Notes under the pieces: model-generated | Databases searched by the model: none | What the model saw: only the letters and a program-made list of their open reading frames with translations | Told to the model about the DNA's origin: nothing | Shown: piece by piece, positions 1 through 6,878 of the stretch | How positions within the stretch are numbered: position 1 is the stretch's first letter | Layout of the letters: each line of letters starts with the position of its first letter | Translations under genes and position numbers: made by a program | Source: Mageeibacillus sp. UBA5734 | GTDB lineage: Bacteria > Bacillota > Clostridia > Saccharofermentanales > UBA5734 | Assembly (NCBI GenBank): GCA_002419365.1 | Contig: DIGA01000042.1 | Span: 1-15,702 of the forward strand | Length of the DNA: 15,702 nt | Direction: 5' to 3'

Positions 1-635
1 ACCATGATGCCGGACTTGGTCAGGATATCTGGATTTTGCCTGTTGACTCGCTGCAAGAGCTCGACGGAGCGGGCAAAATCGGCCTCCGGCCGGACCTCCG
101 GATACAGGCGCGGAACGGTTTCGACATTGTGGTTGATCACCTGGGGACGGGCATCGATGATCTGCTGCAGGGCATCCCAATTCCCCTGCAAATCCGAAAT
201 CAGGACCTCGATCGCCGGGGTGTTTTCTGTGATCTGTTTGCGGATCGCCGTCATGACTGCGACGAAATGGGCCGCACCGCCGTCGGGCAGGTCATCCCGC
301 GTGACGGTGGTCAGCACGACATGCCGGAGTTTCAGCTGGGCAATGGCTTCGGCCAGGCGGGAGGGTTCGTCCGGATCCGGTGCCTCGGGGAATCCCTTGC
401 CGACCGCGCAGAACGTGCAATTGCGTGTGCACTGGCTGCCCAGGAGCATGAACGTTGCGGTCTGGTTACTGAAACACTCACCGGCATTGGGGCAATTAGC
501 TTCTTCACAGACCGTGTGCAGGTTGAGCGAACGGATCAGGCGGATGACCGCCTCGTTTGCTTCCCCGGTATTGGCCTGGACTTTGAACCAGTCCGGTTTG
601 CGCGGCCGTCCGGCAGGCTGGGTTGATGAAGTCAT
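1..635 (-). CDS. lipA: Lipoyl synthase LipA, N-terminal 211 residues (cut by the window edge)
   Basis: Radical-SAM enzyme that inserts two sulfur atoms into protein-bound octanoyl groups, the last step of de novo lipoate synthesis in the cytoplasm. The translation shows the LipA-specific auxiliary cluster motif CX4CX5C (C43, C48, C54) followed by the radical-SAM motif CX3CX2C (C69, C73, C76, in CTRNCTFC). The conserved HNVETVPRLYPEVRP stretch comes further on. The start at 635 is chosen because GGAGGT lies a few bases upstream and because ATG overlaps the lipB stop as ATGA, so the two genes are translationally coupled. The gene continues beyond position 1 and its C-terminal third is not visible. 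Family assignment is secure from motifs seen directly. Confidence 0.97.
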   Translation of the reverse strand, partial: MTSSTQPAGRPRKPDWFKVQANTGEANEAVIRLIRSLNLHTVCEEANCPNAGECFSNQTATFMLLGSQCTRNCTFCAVGKGFPEAPDPDEPSRLAEAIAQLKLRHVVLTTVTRDDLPDGGAAHFVAVMTAIRKQITENTPAIEVLISDLQGNWDALQQIIDARPQVINHNVETVPRLYPEVRPEADFARSVELLQRVNRQNPDILTKSGIM

Positions 636-1339
636 GGCATTACCTCCGTGGGCTGGGCCAGCTGATCAGTCAGTTCGCTGAGAGGCCTGATCTCAGGCTG
701 GCGTTCGAAATGGCGTGACAAATACTGGACCACCAGATCCCTGACCCGGGCAAAATCTGCCGGCTGTCCGGTTTCCCGCTCCACGGATGTGACACCTTTG
801 GAGAGGCCACAAGGGTTGATCCAGTCGAAATGGGCCAGGTTGGTGTTGACGTTGAAGGCAAAGCCGTGCAGGGTAACCCCGCGTTTGACTGCGACACCCA
901 TGGCCACGATCTTGTTCTCGCCGACCCAGACACCTGAATATTTGTCGAAGCGCTGTTCAGCCACAATGCCAAACTCATCTTGGAGCAGTTCGATCAGGGC
1001 CGTGGCGATGGCTGTGATGTAGCCGCGGATGCTGCCAGGAAAGTCCTGCAGTGCAAGGATCGGATAGCCGACAATCTGGCCTGGGCCATGGTACGTGACA
1101 TCTCCGCCTCGTTCAACTTCAAAAATGGTGACACCCTGTTCAGCGAGTGTTTCTTTCGGCAAATAGATGTTGGCGTAATTGCCACGGGTCCCCAACGTGA
1201 GCACAGCAGGGTGCTCTACCAGCAGGAGGGTATCATCGATCGCGTTCTGCTGGCGCCTGTCGAGGACTTGCCGCTGGATGGCCAGTGCATCCCCATAAGG
1301 CATGTGTTCCAGATCGTAAACCAGTAGTTTTTTGTCCAT
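632..1339 (-). CDS. lipB: Octanoyltransferase LipB
   Basis: Transfers the octanoyl group from octanoyl-ACP to the lipoyl domains of 2-oxoacid dehydrogenases or GcvH, providing the substrate for LipA. Counting from the chosen ATG, the sequence holds the family motif RGGDVTYHGPGQ near residue 77, the conserved Lys (K143, in ENKIVAMGV) and the catalytic Cys (C177, in INPCG). Length is 235 residues, normal for the family. The start is uncertain: in-frame ATGs also exist at 1360, 1387 and 1399. I prefer 1339 because MDKKLLVYDL matches where LipB proteins usually begin. The ATG at 1360 has a weak AGGTG upstream and is the main alternative. The stop overlaps lipA by 4 bases, forming a two-gene lipoate operon. 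Confidence 0.95.
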   Translation of the reverse strand: MDKKLLVYDLEHMPYGDALAIQRQVLDRRQQNAIDDTLLLVEHPAVLTLGTRGNYANIYLPKETLAEQGVTIFEVERGGDVTYHGPGQIVGYPILALQDFPGSIRGYITAIATALIELLQDEFGIVAEQRFDKYSGVWVGENKIVAMGVAVKRGVTLHGFAFNVNTNLAHFDWINPCGLSKGVTSVERETGQPADFARVRDLVVQYLSRHFERQPEIRPLSELTDQLAQPTEVMP

Positions 1340-1422
1340 TTCTTGTCCGTTCAGCTGCATCAAGCCAGCACCTGGATGCCGGGCCATAAGATCCAGCATC
1401 CACGGGATTTCGTAACGGAGCT

Positions 1423-1431
1423 ATTTTAGCA
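1423..1431 (-). promoter_or_regulatory. Candidate extended -10 promoter of lipBA
   Basis: On the minus strand the sequence reads TGCTAAAAT, an extended -10 (TGn plus TAAAAT). I see no good -35 hexamer upstream, which extended -10 promoters can tolerate. The element sits inside a 13-base string (CTGTGCTAAAATA) that occurs identically upstream of the transporter cluster at 14141-14153. It overlaps the proposed -35 box of the divergent aldo/keto reductase gene. Confidence 0.5.
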
Positions 1432-1453
1432 CAGGCAAGCAGGAAGGTATAAT
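1426..1453 (+). promoter_or_regulatory. Candidate promoter of the aldo/keto reductase-MFS operon
   Basis: A perfect TATAAT lies at 1448-1453, preceded at 16 bases by TTAGCA (1426-1431, 4 of 6 matches to TTGACA). A strong Shine-Dalgarno, GAGGAGGT, follows at 1475-1482. The -35 box lies on the same bases as the lipB extended -10, so the two divergent genes may compete for RNA polymerase. No separate operator is evident. Confidence 0.6.
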
Positions 1454-1487
1454 GGAACCAGATTTTCAAGTATCGAGGAGGTCACCC

Positions 1488-2456
1488 ATGCATTATCGAC
1501 TCATGCCTGGCACGGAGCTCAACGCCTCCGTGATCAGCTTTGGCGGCAACTCCCTGAGCGAAGTCAACGCCCAGGCGTTTGCTTTCGACCAGCTGGACCT
1601 GTACACCGGAGCAGGCGGCAATTTCATCGACACAGCAAATATTTATGGTCGCTGGCTGGATCCCGGTCTGAACCATAGTGAAATCTACATCGGCAACTGG
1701 ATGCAGGCCCGGCGCAACCGGCACCAGATCGTCTTGGCTACCAAAGGAGCCCATCCGGCCTGGGACGCGCTGACCGTGCCGCGCCTGGACCGCGATGAAG
1801 TGGCCGTCGATCTGCACCAGAGCCTCACAGCCCTGCGCACCGACTACATCGACCTCTACTACCTGCATCGCGATGATGAGCGAGTCGGTGTCGAGGAGAT
1901 CCTGGGCTATCTGAACGATTTCGTCAAGGCTGGCAAAATCCGCTATTTTGGCTGCTCCAACTGGAAACCCGCCCGGATCCGCGAAGCACTGGCGGTCGCC
2001 AAGGCCCGGGGCTGGCACAGCTTTGTCGCCAACCAGCTGATGTGGAGCCTGGCTGAGGCCTCCCCCGCTGGTTTCCCGGATCCGACCATGGTCGCGATGG
2101 ATCCAGACAGCATGGCCCTGCACCGCGACCATGGACTGGCAGCCATTGCCTATTCTTCCCAGGCCAACGGCTATTTCGACAAGCTGGAACGCCTGGGCAA
2201 GGCCAAGATCAGTCCGGCGCTGCTCAAATTGTATGACAGTCCCAAGAACGACCGCCGCTACGCCCGTCTGCGCCAGATCGCCGGCGAAATGAACCTGCCG
2301 GCGCACGAGGTCGTCCTGGGCTATTTGCTGGCCCAGCCCGTCCCCACCTATGCAGTGATCGGGGCGAGAGATTCCGACCAGCTGCAGGCGAGCCTGAAAG
2401 CCGCTGGACGTCGCTGGCCGGACGATCTGGCAGCCCGGCTCGAAGCCGATGACTGA
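1488..2456 (+). CDS. Aldo/keto reductase
   Basis: NAD(P)H-dependent oxidoreductase of the AKR (TIM-barrel) superfamily, expected to be cytoplasmic; the substrate cannot be told from sequence. The catalytic tetrad is present: D48 (FIDTANIYG), Y53, K86 (LATKGA) and H127 (YYLHRDD). The protein has 322 residues, usual for the family. The ATG at 1488 is chosen because GAGGAGGT lies 5 bases upstream; the earlier in-frame ATG at 1452 is inside the -10 box and has no ribosome site. The C-terminal GYLLAQPVPTYAVIGAR resembles the NADPH-binding end seen in AKRs that carry out general aldehyde reduction. The last 8 bases overlap the MFS gene, so the pair is co-transcribed and probably coupled. Confidence 0.93.
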   Translation: MHYRLMPGTELNASVISFGGNSLSEVNAQAFAFDQLDLYTGAGGNFIDTANIYGRWLDPGLNHSEIYIGNWMQARRNRHQIVLATKGAHPAWDALTVPRLDRDEVAVDLHQSLTALRTDYIDLYYLHRDDERVGVEEILGYLNDFVKAGKIRYFGCSNWKPARIREALAVAKARGWHSFVANQLMWSLAEASPAGFPDPTMVAMDPDSMALHRDHGLAAIAYSSQANGYFDKLERLGKAKISPALLKLYDSPKNDRRYARLRQIAGEMNLPAHEVVLGYLLAQPVPTYAVIGARDSDQLQASLKAAGRRWPDDLAARLEADD

Positions 2457-3732
2457 CCCGGAAATTCTGGTACAGTCTCCTGAAGATCGCCCTGGCTGGC
2501 GGAGGCTGTTTGCTGTGTTCATCGCCAGCCAGGCAGTCTCATTGTTTGGTTCGTCGCTGGTCCAGTACGCCATTCTCTGGTACATCACCCTGGAAACCAA
2601 CTCCGGCCTCATGATGGCGCTGTCCATCATCTTTGGCTTCCTGCCGACCTTCTTCCTGTCACCCTTTGCCGGAGTCTGGGCCGACCGGTTTGATCGCAAA
2701 AAGCTGATCATGCTTTCCGACCTCGGCATCGCCCTGGCAACACTGGTCCTGTTCACTGTTTTCCGGCTGGGCTACCAAGGCATCTGGATGTTGTTCCTGA
2801 TTTCCGCCATCCGGTCTGTCGGCACAGCCATCCAGAGCCCCGCTGTCAGTGCGTTCCTGCCCCAGATCGTGCCAGAAGGCCAGCTCATGCGGGCCAATGG
2901 CCTGCTGGCCAGTTTCCAGTCAGCCATTGCCCTGGTCTCCCCGTTGGTCAGTGGCGCCCTGATGAGTCTCTGGGCAATCGAATACATTTTCCTGATCGAT
3001 GTTGTGACCTGTATCCTCGCGGTCCTGTTCCTGCTCACCCTGAAAATAGCCCCTCATGCCAAAGCCCTGGAAAAACAAGCGCTCAGCTACTGGCACGACA
3101 TGCGCCAGGGTTTTTCCTATATCCGTGACCACCGGCTCGTCCGCAGCCTGTTCCTGTTTTTTGCCCTCTTTTTCATCCTCGTTTCCCCTGCAGCGTTCCT
3201 GACCCCCCTGCAGGTCGCCCGTACTTTTGGTGAAGACGTCTGGCGCCTGACCGCCATCGAAGTAGCCTTTTCCAGCGGCATGCTGCTGGGTGGACTCTTG
3301 ATGTCTGTCTGGGGTGGCTTCAAGAACCGGATCCACAGCATGATCCTGTCTGTCTACCTGATCGGGATCAACCAGATCCTGCTCGGTGTGGTCCCCTGGT
3401 TCTGGATCTACGTAGCCGTTATGGTGGTTGTGGGTGTCACGCTGCCCATTTTCAATACGCCTGCGATGACACTGCTGCAGGAAAAGGTCGACGAGGCCTT
3501 TCTGGGCCGGGTTTTTGGTGTCCTGTCGATGATCTCAAGCGGTTTCATGCCTCTGGCTATCCTGGTCTTTGGACCTTTGGCGGACCGGGTCTCGATCGAG
3601 TGGCAATTGATCGTTACAGGCATCCTGCTGGTTGTCCAGGGGGTGTTCCTGCATAGAAACAAGCGCCTGATCGAGGAAGGGCAGGCACGATCCGGGGGCA
3701 ATCCTGTCGAAGTCGTTGATTCTGTAAGATAA
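2449..3732 (+). CDS. MFS transporter, macrolide-efflux/EntS-like
   Basis: Integral membrane transporter of the major facilitator superfamily, probably a proton-driven exporter. The 427 residues carry about 12 hydrophobic segments with a central hydrophilic loop around residues 195-225. The loop after the second segment contains the MFS motif A-like GVWADRFDRKK (residues 75-85). The overall pattern (short N-terminus, SLFGSSLVQYAILWYI in the first helix) resembles the MefA/enterobactin-exporter branch. The substrate is not predictable. No strong Shine-Dalgarno precedes ATGACTGAC; the start overlaps the reductase stop by 8 bases, so translation is probably by reinitiation. It converges on the diguanylate cyclase gene, leaving a 38-base gap without a convincing terminator. 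Confidence 0.9.
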   Translation: MTDPEILVQSPEDRPGWRRLFAVFIASQAVSLFGSSLVQYAILWYITLETNSGLMMALSIIFGFLPTFFLSPFAGVWADRFDRKKLIMLSDLGIALATLVLFTVFRLGYQGIWMLFLISAIRSVGTAIQSPAVSAFLPQIVPEGQLMRANGLLASFQSAIALVSPLVSGALMSLWAIEYIFLIDVVTCILAVLFLLTLKIAPHAKALEKQALSYWHDMRQGFSYIRDHRLVRSLFLFFALFFILVSPAAFLTPLQVARTFGEDVWRLTAIEVAFSSGMLLGGLLMSVWGGFKNRIHSMILSVYLIGINQILLGVVPWFWIYVAVMVVVGVTLPIFNTPAMTLLQEKVDEAFLGRVFGVLSMISSGFMPLAILVFGPLADRVSIEWQLIVTGILLVVQGVFLHRNKRLIEEGQARSGGNPVEVVDSVR

Positions 3733-3770
3733 TCAGTTGTAGATTGCGGTAGCCGTTAGTCGCAGTAGAA

Positions 3771-5105
3771 TCAGGCTTTTGACAGATCGGTTTTGGCTGC
3801 CCGTTTGCGCTTTTTGTCGGCATACATCCGGTCGTCGGCTTCTTCGAGGAGCTGGTCCATCACCTGGTCGAGGCTGGCCGTGGCAAACCGTTCCTGGCTC
3901 GCGTATGCCAGTCCCGTGCTGAAATCCACCGGAAAGGGCTTTTCGCCACTCTGGTTGACCCGGTCGCGCGCCGCATGGATCCGGCGCATCAAGGCCTGGG
4001 CTTCGGCTTCGCTGGTCTGGGGCAGCAAAAGCAGGAACTCATCGCCGCCGATCCGGCAGGCGTAGTCCGACTCGCGCACCGTCTGAGCCAGCAAATGGGC
4101 GACGGTCGAGAGCAGGTCATCACCGGCCAGATGCCCTAGCCGGTCGTTGGTTTGTTTCAATCCATCCACATCGATAAAGCAGATGGTCAGTTCTCCTCCG
4201 CTATGCTGGATCTGGTTCAGGTTTTTGCCGAGAAAAGTCAGCGCCGCCCGGCGATTGTACAAACCGGTCAACTCGTCGGTCAAGGACACCTGTTCCAATG
4301 CCGCTTCCTTTTCCGTCAGGCGGCGGAAAATCGTCGCATAGGGCTGCTGGATGCTGGTATAGATCGCAGCCCGGCTGAGGAAAAAGAAGGAAATGATTTT
4401 CAAGTAATGTCCAGCCAGATTGAGCCAGTCGAAATTGCTCAGATAGAGTGTGAAGCATAACTCAGTCGCAACCGCCGCCAGCAGTGAGAGGTTCAGGTTC
4501 CTGGTCACAGCTGGGTCGAACTGGTCCGCAGAGCGGTTCAGCAATAAGATATCCAGCAGGAAAATGCCGATGATGATGAACTCACTGGTGACCTTGAACA
4601 AGGTCTGCCCTTCACCTGCGCGATAGCACGCCGGAAAGATCCTGCAGGCAAAGATGGACAGCACAATCGCACTGGTGATCGCCGTGCCAAGGGTTATAAC
4701 CACGGGGAAATTGATCCTGACCTGGCGTTTCGCCAGCACCAGTCCAATCAGAAAGACCAGGGCCTGGAGGTACCGGGCGGCAATCCAGAGCTGGTTGGCC
4801 GGATAGTCATAACCGGGGAAAACCGCCATGCCCTCATAAGCCAAGGTGTGCAGCACATCCAGGTTGGCCGCAAAAAAATACCCTACACTGACAAAGGCCA
4901 GGAAATCAAAGTGCTCGCGGGTGTATTCGCGGGCATTCCAGGTGATGATGAACAAGGTCGCCCCGATCATGACACTGAACAATTCCGCCAGGCTGTGGAA
5001 CAGCAGGTAATTGGCCAGGCTGAGCAGGTAAAGACCGATGGCCACCACGACGGCAAACAAGGCCGTATAGAGTTTGTTCCGTCCAGGCTGATCCAATGCA
5101 CTCAC
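3771..5105 (-). CDS. MASE3-GGDEF diguanylate cyclase
   Basis: Membrane sensor enzyme that would make cyclic di-GMP from two GTP. Residues about 13-250 form eight or so membrane segments with MASE3-type features (LDVLHTLAYEGM near 82-93, NQLWIAARYLQAL near 104-116). The catalytic domain covers about residues 275-435. It keeps the metal-binding IDVDGLKQTND (311-321), an intact GGDEF active site (353-357) and an RxxD inhibitory site (RESD, 344-347) five residues ahead of it. It should therefore be active and product-inhibited. The start is GTG at 5105 with GGACAGG upstream; no ATG fits. It lies 36 bases downstream of the 94-residue gene and is probably co-transcribed with it. The ligand of the MASE3 part is unknown. 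Confidence 0.93.
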   Translation of the reverse strand: MSALDQPGRNKLYTALFAVVVAIGLYLLSLANYLLFHSLAELFSVMIGATLFIITWNAREYTREHFDFLAFVSVGYFFAANLDVLHTLAYEGMAVFPGYDYPANQLWIAARYLQALVFLIGLVLAKRQVRINFPVVITLGTAITSAIVLSIFACRIFPACYRAGEGQTLFKVTSEFIIIGIFLLDILLLNRSADQFDPAVTRNLNLSLLAAVATELCFTLYLSNFDWLNLAGHYLKIISFFFLSRAAIYTSIQQPYATIFRRLTEKEAALEQVSLTDELTGLYNRRAALTFLGKNLNQIQHSGGELTICFIDVDGLKQTNDRLGHLAGDDLLSTVAHLLAQTVRESDYACRIGGDEFLLLLPQTSEAEAQALMRRIHAARDRVNQSGEKPFPVDFSTGLAYASQERFATASLDQVMDQLLEEADDRMYADKKRKRAAKTDLSKA

Positions 5106-5141
5106 ATCCTGTCCGTATAAGATCTGGCTACGAAATCCAGT

Positions 5142-5426
5142 TCAATCCAGTCCGAAGGATTTGAAAAGGACCAGAATCGATTGATTCATCAGTTTCTCGG
5201 CCAGAAGCTGCTTGAATGAAACGGACTGTGTCCGGCCCTGGCTTCGCAGCTGCTCCAGATCTGTGGCAATCTTGTCCTGGCGGTCCAGCAAGGATTCATA
5301 GGCATTTTCAAACCGGGCCAACCGATCGATCGCAGCACCGTGGCAGGATGTTCCTGCCTGTTCGACGAGGGATGCCGGGACCGTATAGGTGTCTTTTTCC
5401 TCATTTGCCTGGGTCATCCTCCGCAT
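5142..5426 (-). CDS. Hypothetical 94-residue helical protein
   Basis: I do not recognise this family. The protein is charged and predicted helical. Residues about 30-65 (LARFENAYESLLDRQDKI onward) have a heptad-like pattern suggesting a short coiled coil, and the C-terminus (NQSILVLFKSFGLD) is hydrophobic. It has no signal peptide and no clear membrane helix. The ATG at 5426 follows AAGGTGAGG; a second in-frame ATG at 5417 has its GGAGG too close to be used. It sits immediately upstream of the diguanylate cyclase on the same strand, so a functional link such as a partner or regulator is possible but is inference only. It might be a small component analogous to other unknown proteins next to GGDEF genes. 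Confidence 0.65.
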   Translation of the reverse strand: MRRMTQANEEKDTYTVPASLVEQAGTSCHGAAIDRLARFENAYESLLDRQDKIATDLEQLRSQGRTQSVSFKQLLAEKLMNQSILVLFKSFGLD

Positions 5427-5456
5427 AGGGACCTCACCTTATCTAATAAGAGCACT

Positions 5457-5465
5457 GTTATAACA
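5457..5465 (-). promoter_or_regulatory. Candidate extended -10 upstream of the 94-residue gene
   Basis: On the minus strand the bases read TGTTATAAC, an extended -10 (TGn plus TATAAC), about 30 bases before the ATG at 5426. The expected -35 position (around 5480-5485) reads CCCGGA and does not match. It would drive the 94-residue gene and the diguanylate cyclase. Confidence 0.35.
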
Positions 5466-5582
5466 CATTCGTTACATACTCCGGGTAGAGATACCTGAAT
5501 ATTTTTTGATCCCTGTCCATCCGGAACATAGACTGCCAGCTGTTCCAGGCGATACCGGACCTGGGTTTCCTGCCAGACAGGC

Positions 5583-6056
5583 TCAGAACTGGCTAAAGCG
5601 GCTCACCAGTTCTGAAATTTCCTGCTCGCGCTTTTTGCTCGACCAGTCGATGATGGCTGTCGCCTCTACTTTTGCGCCGTTCGCGGAACAAAGTTTATTG
5701 AACTGGCGCATGGTCTGGCTACCACCGAGCCAGGCCTTCGGGAAATGATGGGTGACAAACAGCCGGACAGGCTTGCCCGCTAATCCTGGACGGTTGGCAA
5801 GATAATCCTGCATGACCTTGGCCAGGGAAAAACCATTGACCGGAGCTGCCAGGATCAGGGCATCATAGGATAAGGGATCCGGTGCCTGGGTCAGGCTGGC
5901 AGTTTTGTCCAGCCGGTTTTTCTGCGGGTCTTCGTTGCTGGCATGCACCCGTTCGATGGTGGCAGCGTGGCCCTGGGCCAGAAGCTGGTTTTTCAATTTT
6001 TCTGCAACAGACAGGGTGTTCCCGGTGTAGGAATACACAATCAGACCGATGTTCAT
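5583..6056 (-). CDS. Flavodoxin-family protein
   Basis: Small FMN-binding electron-transfer or quinone-reductase-like protein of 157 residues, cytoplasmic. The N-terminal beta strand and phosphate-binding loop read MNIGLIVYSYTGNT (residues 1-14). LILAAPVNGF (about 68-77) and the strand before FVTHHFP match the flavodoxin fold. The ATG at 6056 is preceded by AGGAGG at proper spacing; an in-frame ATG further upstream lies inside the preceding gene and is not used. It is 19 bases after the phosphatase stop, so it is probably the last gene of the transporter cluster. Its redox partner and any role with the transporter are unknown. About 156 bases without a convincing terminator follow it. Confidence 0.88.
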   Translation of the reverse strand: MNIGLIVYSYTGNTLSVAEKLKNQLLAQGHAATIERVHASNEDPQKNRLDKTASLTQAPDPLSYDALILAAPVNGFSLAKVMQDYLANRPGLAGKPVRLFVTHHFPKAWLGGSQTMRQFNKLCSANGAKVEATAIIDWSSKKREQEISELVSRFSQF

Positions 6057-6075
6057 GGCAAGTGCCTCCTTGCTT

Positions 6076-6878
6076 TCAATGATCGCATACCAGATCAAAC
6101 AGGGCATCCTGGATCTTGCCATTGGTCGCCATCAAGCTATCCGGGTGATGGATGTCGAGTGGCTGGCCCTGCCAGTTGCACACATGGCCACCGGCTTCCT
6201 GGACCAAGAGCAGACCCGCGGCAAAATCCCACGGCTGGAGCCGTTGCTCAAAAAAGCCATCGTAACGGCCACAAGCAACATAAGCCAGGTCCAAAGCTGC
6301 TACGCCACTGCGCCGGACCTCAAGCGAGTGAAGGAAAACGCGCTCGACCCGGGCAAAGGTTTCATGGGCTGCCTGGCGATCGTAGGGATTGGTGCCGAAG
6401 CTGACCAGGCTGTCCTTGAGCTGGCTGATTTCACTGGCCCGGACCGGCCTGCCATTCAGCGTGACGCCCAGGCCACGGACAGCTGTGAATAATTCGTCCA
6501 GGAAAGGGTTGTAGACAAATCCCAGCAGCAACACATCTCCGTCTGCCAGGGCCAAAGAGATCGCAGAATGCTGGTGTGGCGCATCAGGTTGGTCGTGCCA
6601 TCGACTGGATCGAGAATCCAGACTGGCCGGTCATGGACCGGATCATCCAGATCCTCTTCTTCCGCCATGATGGCAAAGCTCGGTGTCAGCAGTGCCAGCT
6701 GGTCAACGATCTGCTTCTGGACGGCCAGATCGACCTCTGTGACGTAATTTTTGTCGCTCTTCCTCTCAATCCCAAAACCGGCCTCCTCTGCATCCAGGAT
6801 CAACTGGCCTGCCGAGCGCAGGATGGCCTGTACCGGCAAGACCAATTCTTCCAGAGACCTATCGTGGAGGGGACTCAC
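6076..6878 (-). pseudogene. Inositol-monophosphatase-family gene broken by one missing base
   Basis: Metal-dependent phosphatase of the IMPase/SuhB fold, split into two frames. The first frame starts with GTG at 6878 (GGAG 8 bases upstream, overlapping the previous stop as GTGA). It carries the motif MAEEE (E73, E74) and the metal site WILDPVDGTTN (D90, D93), up to H101. The second frame continues with QHSAISLALADG, then PWDFAAG and the normal C-terminus. Aligning the break to SuhB-type proteins shows that one residue is represented by only two bases, so one base is missing near 6575/6576. Restoring it gives about 267 residues, the normal length, with all catalytic motifs. It is therefore either a recent pseudogene, a sequencing or assembly error, or, less likely, a programmed frameshift. 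Substrates of the family include inositol phosphates and 3'-phosphoadenosine 5'-phosphate. Confidence 0.85.

Noticed and set aside
1482..2756. A 424-codon open frame on the minus strand across the aldo/keto reductase and the start of the MFS gene.
   Set aside because: It mirrors the reductase, which has a full catalytic tetrad, a strong ribosome site and a promoter. The antisense product has no recognisable motif; long antisense frames are expected in GC-rich coding DNA.
3733..3790. A possible bidirectional terminator (TGCGGT/GTCGCA stem) between the convergent MFS and diguanylate cyclase genes.
   Set aside because: The stem has two wobble pairs and an 8-base loop, and no proper T-run follows in either direction.
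5430..5582. Protein-like stretches on the minus strand between the flavodoxin and the 94-residue gene, including a 23-codon frame from ATG at 5529 to the stop at 5458.
   Set aside because: The 23-codon frame has no ribosome site, and the longer open stretch in another frame has no start codon. A decayed gene remnant is possible but unsupported.
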